64,000 nt of DNA from Nitrospira japonica (GCA_020723105.1 DYJL01000002.1:124001-188000); one strand, 5' to 3'; shown: positions 16,433 through 25,368, counted from the first letter of the stretch. The notes: generated by a model from the letters alone, not told the origin. Numbers and translations: made by a program.

Positions 16433-17839
16433 TCAGCCCTTCACTATCTCCCAATGCCCGCCTTTGTCCGGGCCGATACGTTTTAATAAGCCTCGCTTTT
16501 TTAATTTCTCTAAATTATATTCAACCGTTTTTTTTGTTATGTTACCTTGAGAAATCATTTCATTTTTGCTTATATATGGATTATTTTCAATCAAAGCATA
16601 TATGATTGCTTCATTAGCTGATACCCTTTCTACCCCCCTTTCTACCCCCCTTTCTACCCCCCTTTTCTGGGAACCTTTCTGGATAGTATCTTCTGTTTCT
16701 CCCGCTTTAAGAGAATACCGTGGATCGCGATAAAAAATAGCACTGAAGAATGAATCCATCTCAAAGACAGGTTCTTTCAGACCGGCTTCAATCATCAGCG
16801 TCCTCATGCGATTGATGCCTGTGCCCATGCGCTCAACTTTATCCATGCGATGAAACAAATCAGCAATGATCGGATTCCGTCTTACAGAAGACTTGCCGAA
16901 ATCCCGCTTTGCCATACCTTCAACCAATCCTCCGGGGTTTTCTATCTCCACCCTATCGTCGAAAACTCTGACATAAATACTTGTGCCCTTTATAGAATAA
17001 TCCCTGTGTACTATTGCATTAACAACAGCCTCCCTTAACGCGTTCAGTGGGATCTCATAAATATCAAACCGGTTAAATTCACGAATTTCACTTCTTACAT
17101 TCAGATGTTTCTTAAGGAAAGCAACTGCTTCATTGAACTGTATTAGAAGATCGTCTCTCACATCCTTCCGGTCATAAATATTAATTCTTTCTGATCCCTT
17201 AAAAGATGCAAAGATGCTTTCTGCATGAGGGACAAATTTATCAACCCTGGATGCAAACATTAACGCACCGGCATTATTGATTTTACCTTTCGCGTAAATA
17301 CTCAGACTTGCAAGAAAAGGAGCAAGATTTGCCTTGCTGATCTTATAGGTCAGATTCGCTTCTCGTAAAAAGGATTTAACCTTCTTGAGTGAAATATCCT
17401 TAAGGCCTAAATCCTTGCGAGCGATATCCTCAAAGGAAATATCCTCCGTCTCGCGAAAAATAGCCCGCACCTCCCTTTGCGTCATCTTCTGTGTTACTGC
17501 GTCAAGTCGTCTGAAATAACCGGATGACGAACTGTAGGGCTTTTCATCTCCCTCTGCGACCTCAATAACAACAATCTTTTCCACCTGACGGATATTCTTA
17601 AGGTGGATTGATGGATCACAGTTCCGTGCGATAGCATTTATTTCTGCCTTCATTTTGTTGGTCAGCTTCTCACCGATAACCTTTCCTGTGTCATCAACTC
17701 CGAGAAGCAACAGCCCGCCTTTTGAATTGGCAAAAGCGACGATATCACGGTCAATCCTGGGAGTGTACCTTTCCTTATACTCCACAGTAAGCCCTTCGCC
17801 CTCTTTGATAAGAATATTTATTTTGCCAGTTTCAGTCAT
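16433..17839 (-). CDS. AlbA_2/Schlafen-type putative DNA-binding ATPase regulator
   Basis: A 468-residue protein whose N-terminal domain (about 10-130; EGLTVEYKERYTPRIDRDI, FANSKGGLLLLGVDDTGKVI) is the AlbA_2 / Schlafen-like domain. A GHKL-like ATP-binding region follows (REAVVNAIVHRDYSIKGT near 265, VRVFDDRVEIENPGGL), then a C-terminal winged helix. Between them lies a linker of three or four ERGV units (about 389-404) encoded by a 12-base tandem repeat. Such proteins are usually called transcriptional regulators, and some act in phage defence. It starts 19 bases after the helicase stop, so it is probably the second gene of the island operon. Ligand and target are unknown. Confidence 0.85.
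   Translation of the reverse strand: MTETGKINILIKEGEGLTVEYKERYTPRIDRDIVAFANSKGGLLLLGVDDTGKVIGEKLTNKMKAEINAIARNCDPSIHLKNIRQVEKIVVIEVAEGDEKPYSSSSGYFRRLDAVTQKMTQREVRAIFRETEDISFEDIARKDLGLKDISLKKVKSFLREANLTYKISKANLAPFLASLSIYAKGKINNAGALMFASRVDKFVPHAESIFASFKGSERINIYDRKDVRDDLLIQFNEAVAFLKKHLNVRSEIREFNRFDIYEIPLNALREAVVNAIVHRDYSIKGTSIYVRVFDDRVEIENPGGLVEGMAKRDFGKSSVRRNPIIADLFHRMDKVERMGTGINRMRTLMIEAGLKEPVFEMDSFFSAIFYRDPRYSLKAGETEDTIQKGSQKRGVERGVERGVERVSANEAIIYALIENNPYISKNEMISQGNITKKTVEYNLEKLKKRGLLKRIGPDKGGHWEIVKG
16627..16672. repeat. 12-bp tandem repeat coding for ERGV units
   Basis: TTTCTACCCCCC is repeated head-to-tail about three times on the plus strand; on the coding strand it gives repeated ERGV. 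The unit is a multiple of three, so slippage would change linker length without breaking the reading frame. Confidence 0.85.
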
Positions 17840-17858
17840 TTAATCAAAATATACCCTT

Positions 17859-20801
17859 TTAAATTACCTTCCATTTTATAGTAAACAACTCATAAGTTTC
17901 TATCTGCTGCATCATCCGCGACTCTATATCATTAATCAAGTTTTCTTTTTTTAGGTCAATCTCGTCCTGCGCCTGATAAAGATTTTGTCTCAACTCATTC
18001 CGCTTCTTTTCCATATCTTTTATCTGCCTCTGGGCCTTGACCTTATCCTCAAGATTCAATATCTTTTTTGTCTCGGTCTTTCCCGCCTTTATTTCACGGT
18101 CAAGTTCCTTCAACTCCAGTTCAATGCTGTTTTTTACATCCTCAGCCCACTTGTCCAGTTTTCCAATTTCGGTATCAAAAAAGCCACCATTGCGCTCAGT
18201 ATTTACTTGAAGAATCGCAGACTGCTGTTTATTTGCAATCTGTTCGATGTCATTCCGGACTTGATCCGGAATCCATGGTTCGACAGGCTCACCATGACGA
18301 GTCGTGTCACCCTGAGCTTGTCGAAGGGCTGGATTCCCGTTTTCACGGGAATGACTAACAACAGCGGGTAAAGAAAAAAGCCTTTGACATTGTTCTATAT
18401 CGAGTTCAGAACCATTATCAGACATCCCGCAAAATAAAATATGGTCCTCTGCTTCAAACGAATTTATAGTAAGAGTTTTCACAGACAGCCATCCTGATTT
18501 ACCGACAAACTGTTCTATCACACTAATTTTCTTACGGGTATTTGTGTAATCAAAAACCACGTCACTGGCATCGGATGGTATGGATTTGCACTTCTCTATA
18601 ATGAGCTGGGCAAGAGGGTGGCCAATTCTGTAAATATTAGCATCCTCAATATTCTTGCCTATCTTATAAGGCCCCGGATGTATTGTTTCATTCCCAAAGG
18701 GATTTGTCCTCAATATAAAAGAATATCCATCTTCCGCAAAGTCGGCATATGGCTCAAGGTAATATTTAGTAACCTGCCACAGCCAGTTTTCATATTTTGA
18801 AAGATAATCCCTGCTTTTCTGCAGGTTGATTCTCAATTTCTCATGAACCTCTTCATCAAAGTTCTCAAGAAGTCTCTGCCGGGTCAGATTTATCGTTTCA
18901 TCAATCTGCGGCTCCATCTCTTTCTGCAGAGCGTCAAAAGCGGATTGTATTTCTTCTTCCGATCTGCATTGCTGGTAAATCTGCGCGATGCGTTTTTCAA
19001 AGTCCACTCCTGATTCAATACTGCCGAGCACTTCATCACTTGCGCCGAATACCCCTTCAAAAAGCTTAAATTTCTCTGACAAAAGCTGATAGACTCTCAG
19101 GTCAGCGGCATTTTTTTTATTGAGGAAATTGACCACAACAACATCATGCTTTTGTCCATAACGGTGGCATCTGCCGATCCGCTGCTCAATTCTCTGCGGA
19201 TTCCACGGTAAATCATAATTAACTACTAAAGAACAGAACTGCAGATTAATTCCTTCTGCGCCTGCCTCGGTTGCGATCATGATAACTGCTTCATCTCTGA
19301 AGTATTCAACCAGTGCAGCACGCATGTCTGCGCTCTTTGATCCGCTGATCCTGTCAGTCCCCTGATGTTTCTCAATCCACCTTTTATAAATCTCCTGTGA
19401 TTTAGGGTCGGTATTTGAGCCGTTGAATAAGACAATCTTCCCGCTGTACTCAGTACCATCTAAAATATTCTCAAGATACTTCTGTGTTCTTGTTGATTCA
19501 GTGAAGATAACCGCCTTTTTGTTCCCGCCCCGTTTTCCCGTTTCTGCAAATCCTGCTTTCAGCGCAGTCATTAAGACTTCACCTTTAGAGTTCCTCTGGA
19601 TTGACTTTGCCAGGACATGAAATTCTTTCAAGGTATTGCTTTCTTCTTTGATGGATTTGATTTGTTCAGGAGTGAAGGTTTTTCTTTCTTCTGTCTCCTC
19701 GTCATCTTCTATCCACTCGTCCTTCATTTCGTCAAGAATTTCAAAATCCTCAGAAATAGCTTCTTCAAACACCGGCCCTGTTTCCTGACTCTCAACAATC
19801 AAATCCAATTTTTTTGACAAGGCTTCTAAAGTGCCCGAGATTGCATAAGTGGACGATGCGAGCAGTTTACGTAAAATCAGCGTCATTAGTTGCCTTTGGC
19901 TTGCAGGCAAGGCATAAAGGTTTGTCCGTTGCAAATATTCCGACACCAGATCATAAAGCTTCTGCTCATTCTCGGTCGGATAAAATTCCTGTGTAATGGG
20001 AATGCGGTTAGTGTATTTCACATACTCCAAAACCTGGCGCCTCAATGTCCTTTTGCAAATCGGTTTTAACCGTTCTTTTAAATCGTCAAAATTATCATTG
20101 TTGGTCAAACGGGCAAACCGGCTTTTAAAGCTCATCAGGTCCCCAAATGTATAATCGTCAATGATGCTTACCAGCCCATAAAGCTCCATGAGGGTATTTT
20201 GAAGTGGTGTTGCTGTCAAAAGAAGTTTTGGCGCATTAGCTACAGCAGCCTTTATTGCGTTTGCGATCTTATTGGTACTCTTGTAGACATTCCGTAAATG
20301 ATGTGCTTCATCAATTACTATCAGATCCCATTCAACTTGTTTGATATAGACATCCTTTGTCCTTGCAAAGTGATAAGAGCATATTACAATTTCGTTTTGT
20401 TTAAACGGGTTCAGATTACCGTTTTTGATTTCAAGATTAAAAGACTTTGTTTCGAGGATAACAGAGGACAGAAAAAACTTATCCATCAATTCCTGATTCC
20501 ACTGTTTACGAAGACTTGAGGGGACGATAATAAGAATCTTTCTCTTGCGTTCAGCCCATTTCTGAGAAATAACAATGGCTGCTTCAATGGTTTTCCCAAG
20601 TCCGACCTCATCCGCCAAAATAGCGCCTTTTGAAAGCGGAGAACGGAAAGCAAAAAGGGCAGCTTCTACCTGGTGGGGATTTAAATCTACCTGTGCATCG
20701 GATAATGAGGCTGCAAACTTTTGTAGACTGTCAGATGAATATCGGCGGGTAAGTTCATAAGCAAAATATTTGGCATGGTAATGAGAAATATTCATAGTCA
20801 A
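17859..20801 (-). CDS. SNF2/RapA-type DEAD/DEAH helicase
   Basis: A 980-residue SF2 helicase, first gene of the minus-strand island. Motifs: LADEVGLGKT (Walker A, about 62-71), VIDEAHHLRN (DEAH at 164-167), LLTATPLQNT, and in the second RecA lobe EGINLQFCSLVVNYDLPWNP and QRIGRCHRYGQ (about 537-548). These are hallmarks of SNF2/RapA-like translocases. The C-terminal third is coiled-coil rich (about 870-960), with charged segments such as KAQRQIKDMEKKRNELRQNL. Residues about 816-851 are encoded by a palindromic intergenic-type repeat inserted in frame. Related helicases sit beside methyltransferases in several defence loci; here it precedes AlbA_2, DUF2130 and OLD genes. DNA-translocating activity is expected, biological role inferred only. 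Confidence 0.88.
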   Translation of the reverse strand: MTMNISHYHAKYFAYELTRRYSSDSLQKFAASLSDAQVDLNPHQVEAALFAFRSPLSKGAILADEVGLGKTIEAAIVISQKWAERKRKILIIVPSSLRKQWNQELMDKFFLSSVILETKSFNLEIKNGNLNPFKQNEIVICSYHFARTKDVYIKQVEWDLIVIDEAHHLRNVYKSTNKIANAIKAAVANAPKLLLTATPLQNTLMELYGLVSIIDDYTFGDLMSFKSRFARLTNNDNFDDLKERLKPICKRTLRRQVLEYVKYTNRIPITQEFYPTENEQKLYDLVSEYLQRTNLYALPASQRQLMTLILRKLLASSTYAISGTLEALSKKLDLIVESQETGPVFEEAISEDFEILDEMKDEWIEDDEETEERKTFTPEQIKSIKEESNTLKEFHVLAKSIQRNSKGEVLMTALKAGFAETGKRGGNKKAVIFTESTRTQKYLENILDGTEYSGKIVLFNGSNTDPKSQEIYKRWIEKHQGTDRISGSKSADMRAALVEYFRDEAVIMIATEAGAEGINLQFCSLVVNYDLPWNPQRIEQRIGRCHRYGQKHDVVVVNFLNKKNAADLRVYQLLSEKFKLFEGVFGASDEVLGSIESGVDFEKRIAQIYQQCRSEEEIQSAFDALQKEMEPQIDETINLTRQRLLENFDEEVHEKLRINLQKSRDYLSKYENWLWQVTKYYLEPYADFAEDGYSFILRTNPFGNETIHPGPYKIGKNIEDANIYRIGHPLAQLIIEKCKSIPSDASDVVFDYTNTRKKISVIEQFVGKSGWLSVKTLTINSFEAEDHILFCGMSDNGSELDIEQCQRLFSLPAVVSHSRENGNPALRQAQGDTTRHGEPVEPWIPDQVRNDIEQIANKQQSAILQVNTERNGGFFDTEIGKLDKWAEDVKNSIELELKELDREIKAGKTETKKILNLEDKVKAQRQIKDMEKKRNELRQNLYQAQDEIDLKKENLINDIESRMMQQIETYELFTIKWKVI
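18250..18355. repeat. Palindromic GTCATTCC...GGAATGAC element inside the helicase gene
   Basis: A 106-bp segment starting GTCATTCCGGACTTGATCC and ending CCGTTTTCACGGGAATGAC, with an inner inverted pair around the GACAGGCTCA / CCTGAGCTTGTC region. It has the form of the interspersed palindromic repeats usually found between genes. It is read through in frame, giving a low-complexity insert with no stop (SHSRENGNPALRQAQGD and following). Related pieces lie at 28347-28371 and 39201-39258, both between genes. Confidence 0.85.
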
Positions 20802-20809
20802 GGACTTAA

Positions 20810-20853
20810 AATATTAAAACTCCCAACGGCAAGCCGTTGGGAGTTTTAATATT
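20810..20853 (-). terminator. Perfect 21-bp hairpin between the PFK gene and the island
   Basis: AATATTAAAACTCCCAACGGC and its exact reverse complement flank a 2-base loop. The stem is GC-rich at its tip, and on the minus strand it is followed by GTTTTAATATTTT. This fits a rho-independent terminator ending the phosphofructokinase transcript just before the helicase start at 20801, and suggests the island has its own promoter. Because it is symmetric it could also stop transcription from the other side. Confidence 0.75.
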
Positions 20854-20879
20854 TACAATTATTCATTATTTTTTATCTG

Positions 20880-22091
20880 TTACACGTGTCTCTCTATGGG
20901 CATAGCTGCCTGTTCACATTCAAATTCGTACTTCTGCGGTTTTCTGCCGAAACACACGCCAAGGCTTTCAAAGAGCGCAACCTCGCTTATATCAACCTCT
21001 CTCCGCTTTATCGCCTCTGATGTTGGAAGGTAGAATATTTTTTTGCCGTCTACGTCAACTACAGTATTGCCGGTCTTGCCCTGCATAAGCAGCAGCACTC
21101 CGGCTGCCCCTGTGCGATAACCGAAATTTACGTCGTAGGCAGAGGTTTGCCCGCAGCGCACAAGGTGGCTTGGAGTTATTTCCCGCACTTCCGGTATTTC
21201 ATAAACACCCGGAGCATACATCCCGACCTTTTTCATAAAGTCCTTCATCTCCGGGTCTGCCTTCATCTTTTTCTCAACCTGCTGTCTGATATATTTTCCG
21301 GCTCCGGCGAGCTTTTTATGCCCGAAGGCATCTACGCCTGCAGAGTCGTCATAAAGCAATTCGCCCGATGCTGTCTTGATTCCCTCTGCAACCACCAGCA
21401 TATATGTGCCTGACTTGACATCGCTTCTTTCAATTCTGTTGAAATAAGTGGTCTTGATATGCTCGTAGACAACGTCAAAGTCAACAGGAATTTCAGGAAT
21501 CAGAATACAGTCAGCTTCTGCGCCTATGCCGCCGCGAAATGCGGTGTGCCCGACGTAGCGTCCAAACACTTCAATTACCATGACTCGGTTATGGCTCATG
21601 CCGGTTGTCTTCAGGTCGCGCACCATGACTGCTATCCGGTTGATTGCTGAATCGCCGCCGACACTGTAAGGCTGCAAGTCGAGGTCCATAGTCTTTGGGA
21701 CATGCACACAGGGAATGCCCTGTCCGCCCAGATCCACAACAACACTTCCTGTATCATCTCCGCCGCTTATTACCAGTGCGTCAATGCCGAACTTCTTCAG
21801 CCCCTCTTTTATCCTTGCGTATGTGTTTGGGTCTTTTATCTTGCTTATTTTTACCCTTGAGTGACCTGCCTCTGAGCCTGCCAGAGAGGCCTCTATACGG
21901 CTTACCCGGTCTGCATTGAGCACGACAACCTGCTCCAGCTCCACGAGGTTATAAAGACCTGCATATCCGTTGGGGATAACAACAGATTCAATTCCATGCG
22001 CATACGCCTCACGTGCTACACCTTTAATTACTGCATTTAATCCGCCGGCGTCCCCGCCGCTTGTGATGATTCCTATCCTCTTGATGTTCAT
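20880..22091 (-). CDS. 6-phosphofructokinase, probably PPi-dependent
   Basis: Phosphorylates fructose-6-phosphate to fructose-1,6-bisphosphate. The 403-residue protein starts GIITSGGDAGGLNAVIKG and has GGDD (110-113), PKTMDLD (132-138, catalytic Asp136 and Asp138), the substrate loop VEVFGRYVGHTA-like segment (MVIEVFGRYVGHTAF) and a late EITPSHLVRCGQTSAYD. Asp113 in GGDD and Lys133 in PKT are the residues that mark pyrophosphate-using enzymes; ATP enzymes normally have Gly at both places. TMDLD replaces the usual TIDND. The gene sits after hisB in the same direction, separated by a strong hairpin. Donor specificity is inferred from these residues only. Confidence 0.92.
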   Translation of the reverse strand: MNIKRIGIITSGGDAGGLNAVIKGVAREAYAHGIESVVIPNGYAGLYNLVELEQVVVLNADRVSRIEASLAGSEAGHSRVKISKIKDPNTYARIKEGLKKFGIDALVISGGDDTGSVVVDLGGQGIPCVHVPKTMDLDLQPYSVGGDSAINRIAVMVRDLKTTGMSHNRVMVIEVFGRYVGHTAFRGGIGAEADCILIPEIPVDFDVVYEHIKTTYFNRIERSDVKSGTYMLVVAEGIKTASGELLYDDSAGVDAFGHKKLAGAGKYIRQQVEKKMKADPEMKDFMKKVGMYAPGVYEIPEVREITPSHLVRCGQTSAYDVNFGYRTGAAGVLLLMQGKTGNTVVDVDGKKIFYLPTSEAIKRREVDISEVALFESLGVCFGRKPQKYEFECEQAAMPIERHV

Positions 22092-22111
22092 AATGATACC
22101 CCTTTCTTAAT

Positions 22112-22180
22112 TAAGTTATTAGATATTAGTTTTTTACTGATAACTAATATCTAATAACTGGTCTATAACTGGTCTATTAA
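22112..22180. repeat. Intergenic hairpin with 18-bp perfect arms, plus short direct repeat
   Basis: AGTTATTAGATATTAGTT (22114-22131) pairs exactly with AACTAATATCTAATAACT (22142-22159). It is followed by two direct copies of CTGGTCTATAA-like sequence. It lies between hisB and the phosphofructokinase gene. It is one of several AT-rich hairpins in this window built of short AGTTNNT-like units; it may end the hisB transcript, but lacks a GC-rich stem and a clean T-run. Confidence 0.75.
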
Positions 22181-22770
22181 AGCACCCCTTTTGTTGACGG
22201 CACACCCTTACCCTTTGGGTGAAGCTCTGCTGCTGTGCGAAGCGCCCTTCCGAAACCTTTAAAGATCGCCTCGAATATATGGTGCGGGTCGCGTCCGTAG
22301 TGAAGTAGGATGTGCAGGTTCATGCTTGCGTGATTCGACAGTGCCCTGAAAAAATCCTCGAACAGTGAGATGCCGAGACTCTGTATCTGTACATCTCCTT
22401 TGGGAGACTTAACCTTATAAACAAGGTATGGACGTCCGCTGAGATCTATCACCACCTGCGCAAGGCTTTCATCCATGGGAGTCAGCGCTTCACCGTATCT
22501 TCTTATCTGTAATTTCTCGCCGAGGGCTTTTTTAATTGCCTCGCCCATAACAATGCCTAAATCTTCCATAAGGTGGTGATAATCAACTTCTATATCTCCC
22601 TTTGCTTCAACATTTAAATCTATGTGCCCGTGTTTTGACATCAGGCTCAGCATGTGGTTGACAAAAGGGATTGAGGTATTGATTTTATAATCCCCCGTGC
22701 CGTCAAGATTAATCGTTATTTTTATATCAGTCTCTTTTGTCTTTCTTGCGACAGTTGCTTTTCTTGGCAT
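22177..22770 (-). CDS. hisB: Imidazoleglycerol-phosphate dehydratase
   Basis: Catalyses the dehydration of imidazole glycerol phosphate in histidine synthesis. The 197-residue protein is the stand-alone dehydratase, without the phosphatase domain found in enteric HisB. It shows the two conserved metal-binding His clusters, VDYHHLMEDLGI and GRDPHHIFEAIFKGFGRAL, plus HMLSLMSKHGHIDL and TPMDESLAQVVIDLSGRPY. It follows hisC by 39 bases in the same direction, so the two likely form an operon. Other his genes are not in the window. Confidence 0.97.
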   Translation of the reverse strand: MPRKATVARKTKETDIKITINLDGTGDYKINTSIPFVNHMLSLMSKHGHIDLNVEAKGDIEVDYHHLMEDLGIVMGEAIKKALGEKLQIRRYGEALTPMDESLAQVVIDLSGRPYLVYKVKSPKGDVQIQSLGISLFEDFFRALSNHASMNLHILLHYGRDPHHIFEAIFKGFGRALRTAAELHPKGKGVPSTKGVL

Positions 22771-22809
22771 GAAATCCTCCTGAACGATAAAAATTCAAAG
22801 GCAATATTA

Positions 22810-23874
22810 TCATAACACTTGTTTAAGCATTTTCAAAAAAACTTTATTCTCCTCCGGGGTTCCGACCGTCACTCTCAGACAGCCCTTTACAACCGAGTTT
22901 AAATTTCTCACAAGCACACCTTTCTTTAGAAGCCCGCCGTAAACTCTGTCAGCATCATTAACTTTGAATAATATGAAATTCGCATCAGACGGATATGGCG
23001 TTATACCGCCAATGGTCTTCATTGCACGAAAAAGCGTTTCCCTTTCAGAAATTATGGAAGCTATATTTGAGCATATCTGATTCTTATTCTTCAGCGCCTC
23101 TGTTGCAATTGCTTGTGAGAGGGCATTGACATTGAACGGAAGCCGGACCTTGTTTACTTCGTTTATCACTTCTGCATTTGCAATCAGAAAACCGAGTCTC
23201 AGACCGGCAAGCCCGATTTTGCTGAGGGTCCTCATGATCACGAGATTCTTGTATTTTCCGACGAGAGGCAAAAATTTGCTTTTGCCTGTAAATGGCTGGT
23301 ACGCCTCGTCAACCACCACAAGGGATAAGGGATAAGGATTATGGGATAAGGTAAATTTTATGATTCTTGAAATCCTTTCACTGGAAAAATAATTTCCTGT
23401 CGGATTGTTTGGAGAGCTTAAGAATATCAGCTTCGGTTTGTGTTTCTTTATCGCCGCAAGCATTTTATCAATATCAAGGTCAAATTTTTTATCCAGCGGG
23501 ATTTCAATCTTCTTTTCATCAAGGGCCTGTGCAATAATTCCATACATTGAGAACGTAGGTGTTGGATACAGAACTGGCCCGCCGAATGTTGTTATCAAAT
23601 AATAAATCAGCTCATCAGAGCCGTTTCCATGAAGGATGTTTTCAGACTTTACTCCCAGTGTCCCTGCAAGAATTTTTTTCAGCGCCTTGGCCTCAGGGTC
23701 AGGATACCGGTTTAGTGTTTGGAGGATTTTCTTAACCCTGCTCCCCGACCCCTCATCCCTGCCCCCTGAGTATGGGCTTTCATTTGCGTCAAGCTTTACC
23801 TTGCAGGGAATTTCTTCTGCATGATAAGCCCGAAGGGAACGTATGTTGGGTTTTACGAGTTTTTGGATATCCAT
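22810..23874 (-). CDS. hisC: Histidinol-phosphate aminotransferase
   Basis: PLP-dependent class I/II aminotransferase of 354 residues that converts imidazole acetol phosphate and glutamate to histidinol phosphate. Motifs seen: LDANESPY near the N-terminus, NRYPDPEAKALKK, HGNGSDELI, SSPNNPTGNYFS, VVDEAYQPF and the PLP-lysine segment RTLSKIGLAGLRLGF. The C-terminal VRNLNSVVKGCLRVTVGTPEEN is typical of HisC. Its proximity to hisB supports the histidine role over a general aromatic aminotransferase. An AT-rich hairpin lies upstream. Confidence 0.95.
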   Translation of the reverse strand: MDIQKLVKPNIRSLRAYHAEEIPCKVKLDANESPYSGGRDEGSGSRVKKILQTLNRYPDPEAKALKKILAGTLGVKSENILHGNGSDELIYYLITTFGGPVLYPTPTFSMYGIIAQALDEKKIEIPLDKKFDLDIDKMLAAIKKHKPKLIFLSSPNNPTGNYFSSERISRIIKFTLSHNPYPLSLVVVDEAYQPFTGKSKFLPLVGKYKNLVIMRTLSKIGLAGLRLGFLIANAEVINEVNKVRLPFNVNALSQAIATEALKNKNQICSNIASIISERETLFRAMKTIGGITPYPSDANFILFKVNDADRVYGGLLKKGVLVRNLNSVVKGCLRVTVGTPEENKVFLKMLKQVL

Positions 23875-23958
23875 TTCGGGAAATTATAACACAAGTAGTT
23901 TGCACTTCACTTGGTTAATAAATATTTATCTGGAGCAAGCCATGGTTCAAAAAATAGT

Positions 23959-24013
23959 TTTCAGTTATTAGTTTTTAGTCTAACAACTAACAACCAACAA
24001 CTAAAAACTGAAA
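23959..24013. repeat. AT-rich intergenic hairpin of AGTTNNT-type units
   Basis: The left arm TTTCAGTTATTAGTTTTTAG contains one 7-base unit more than the right arm ACTAAAAACTGAAA, so arm length differs by exactly one unit. Loop sequence repeats CAACTAACAAC. It sits between the AmpG-like gene and hisC, both on the minus strand. Confidence 0.7.
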
Positions 24014-24025
24014 GCATAGCGTGAG

Positions 24026-25234
24026 TTAATCTTTTTTTGGTGCAAGTTTCAGCAGAAGCAGCATACCTGGAATTGCAATCAGGGTGCAAATGATAAAAAA
24101 ATTGGCCCATCCAAGATGCTTGGCAAAATAACCGGTTGGGGCCGATGCCAGTACCCTTGGGAGTCCCATCAGGCTGCTCAGGAGGGCATATTGCGTTGCA
24201 GTGAATTTCTTGTTTGTTATACTTGCCATGAATGCAACATATGCCGCAGTCCCCATACCGCCGCTTAAATTTTCGAATGCAATTACTCCGGCAAGGGCCG
24301 GAACACTGGGCCCAATTTTTGCCAGCAGTGCAAAACCGGCTGTAGATATTGCTTGCAGAAAACCGAATATCCAGAGAGAACGGTTAATCCCAAGGTTCAG
24401 CATCATCACACCGCCTGCCAGACTTCCGATAATAGTGGCCCAGAAACCGAATAGTTTAACTACCGTACCAATCTCTGTTTTGGAAAAACCTATATCAAGA
24501 TAAAAGGGAGTTGTCATGGCGCTTGCCATGGTATCGCCTATTTTATATAGGAGGATAAAAGCGAGGACACACAAAGCTCCTCGTCGGGAAAAATATTCAA
24601 GAAGCGGGTTGAGGACAGCTTCTTTCAGGCTTGTTGGCGTGTTAATCAGAATTATAGGTTCAGGTGTCAGCAAAGTGGTTACGACACCTGTAAGCATGCA
24701 GGCTGCCATAATCAGATAAACTGTTGAAAAAGACATATGGTCTGCCATAATAAGACCGCCTCCTGACGCAAGGAGCATTCCAACACGATACCCGTTCACA
24801 TATAGAGAAGAACCCAATCCCAGTTCATTGTCTGCAAGGTCTTCACGTCTATAGGCGTCTACTACAATATCCTGCGAGGCGCTGAAAAAAGTTACAAGAA
24901 ATGCAGCGACCGCAATCATCCATGGGTTTTTCGGGTTTGTAAGCCCGAGTCCGGCAATTGCACAGATCAATGTAATCTGTGCGGTCAGCATCCATCCCCT
25001 TCTGCGTCCCAGAAAGGGCAGTGTGAAGCGGTCCATAACAGGTGCCCAGAGAAATTTCAAAGTATAGGGGAGTCCGACGAGGGATATGAGTCCGATGACC
25101 GTCAGATCCACACCCTCTTCCTTCATCCAGGCCTGTAGAACGGTCAGGGTCAAAAGAAGCGGCAGTCCACAGGCAAAGCCCATTATGAAGGAAACGAGCA
25201 TCCGGCGGCTGAAGATGGTTTTAAGCATGTTCAT
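24026..25234 (-). CDS. ampG: AmpG-family muropeptide permease (MFS)
   Basis: A major-facilitator membrane protein of about 402 residues with roughly 12 hydrophobic helices. The N-terminal block (SFIMGFACGLPLLLTLTVLQ, WMKEEGVDLTVIGLISLVGL, FLWAPVMDRF) and SASQDIVVDAYRRE are diagnostic for AmpG-like importers, which carry GlcNAc-anhydroMurNAc peptides from periplasm to cytoplasm for cell-wall recycling. I start at the ATG at 25234 (MNMLKTIF) because GGAG stands 6 bases upstream; a longer frame begins at 25276. Neighbours DUF1460, NagA and a lytic transglycosylase further on support the recycling role. Confidence 0.9.
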   Translation of the reverse strand: MNMLKTIFSRRMLVSFIMGFACGLPLLLTLTVLQAWMKEEGVDLTVIGLISLVGLPYTLKFLWAPVMDRFTLPFLGRRRGWMLTAQITLICAIAGLGLTNPKNPWMIAVAAFLVTFFSASQDIVVDAYRREDLADNELGLGSSLYVNGYRVGMLLASGGGLIMADHMSFSTVYLIMAACMLTGVVTTLLTPEPIILINTPTSLKEAVLNPLLEYFSRRGALCVLAFILLYKIGDTMASAMTTPFYLDIGFSKTEIGTVVKLFGFWATIIGSLAGGVMMLNLGINRSLWIFGFLQAISTAGFALLAKIGPSVPALAGVIAFENLSGGMGTAAYVAFMASITNKKFTATQYALLSSLMGLPRVLASAPTGYFAKHLGWANFFIICTLIAIPGMLLLLKLAPKKD

Positions 25235-25368
25235 AAGGAACTCCGTTGCAATGAAGGCGGGAGGAAACAGATCCAAAAATCCATAATTCGACAGATCTTT
25301 CTAAAACTGCCTCAGAATTTCTTGAATCATTCTTCATAATCAAAATCCTTATGCTTACGAGATTTACA

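Noticed and set aside
6221-20801. Integrated prophage or integrative element
   Set aside because: No integrase, phage structural gene or tRNA-end duplication was found at either boundary; the island borders protein genes.
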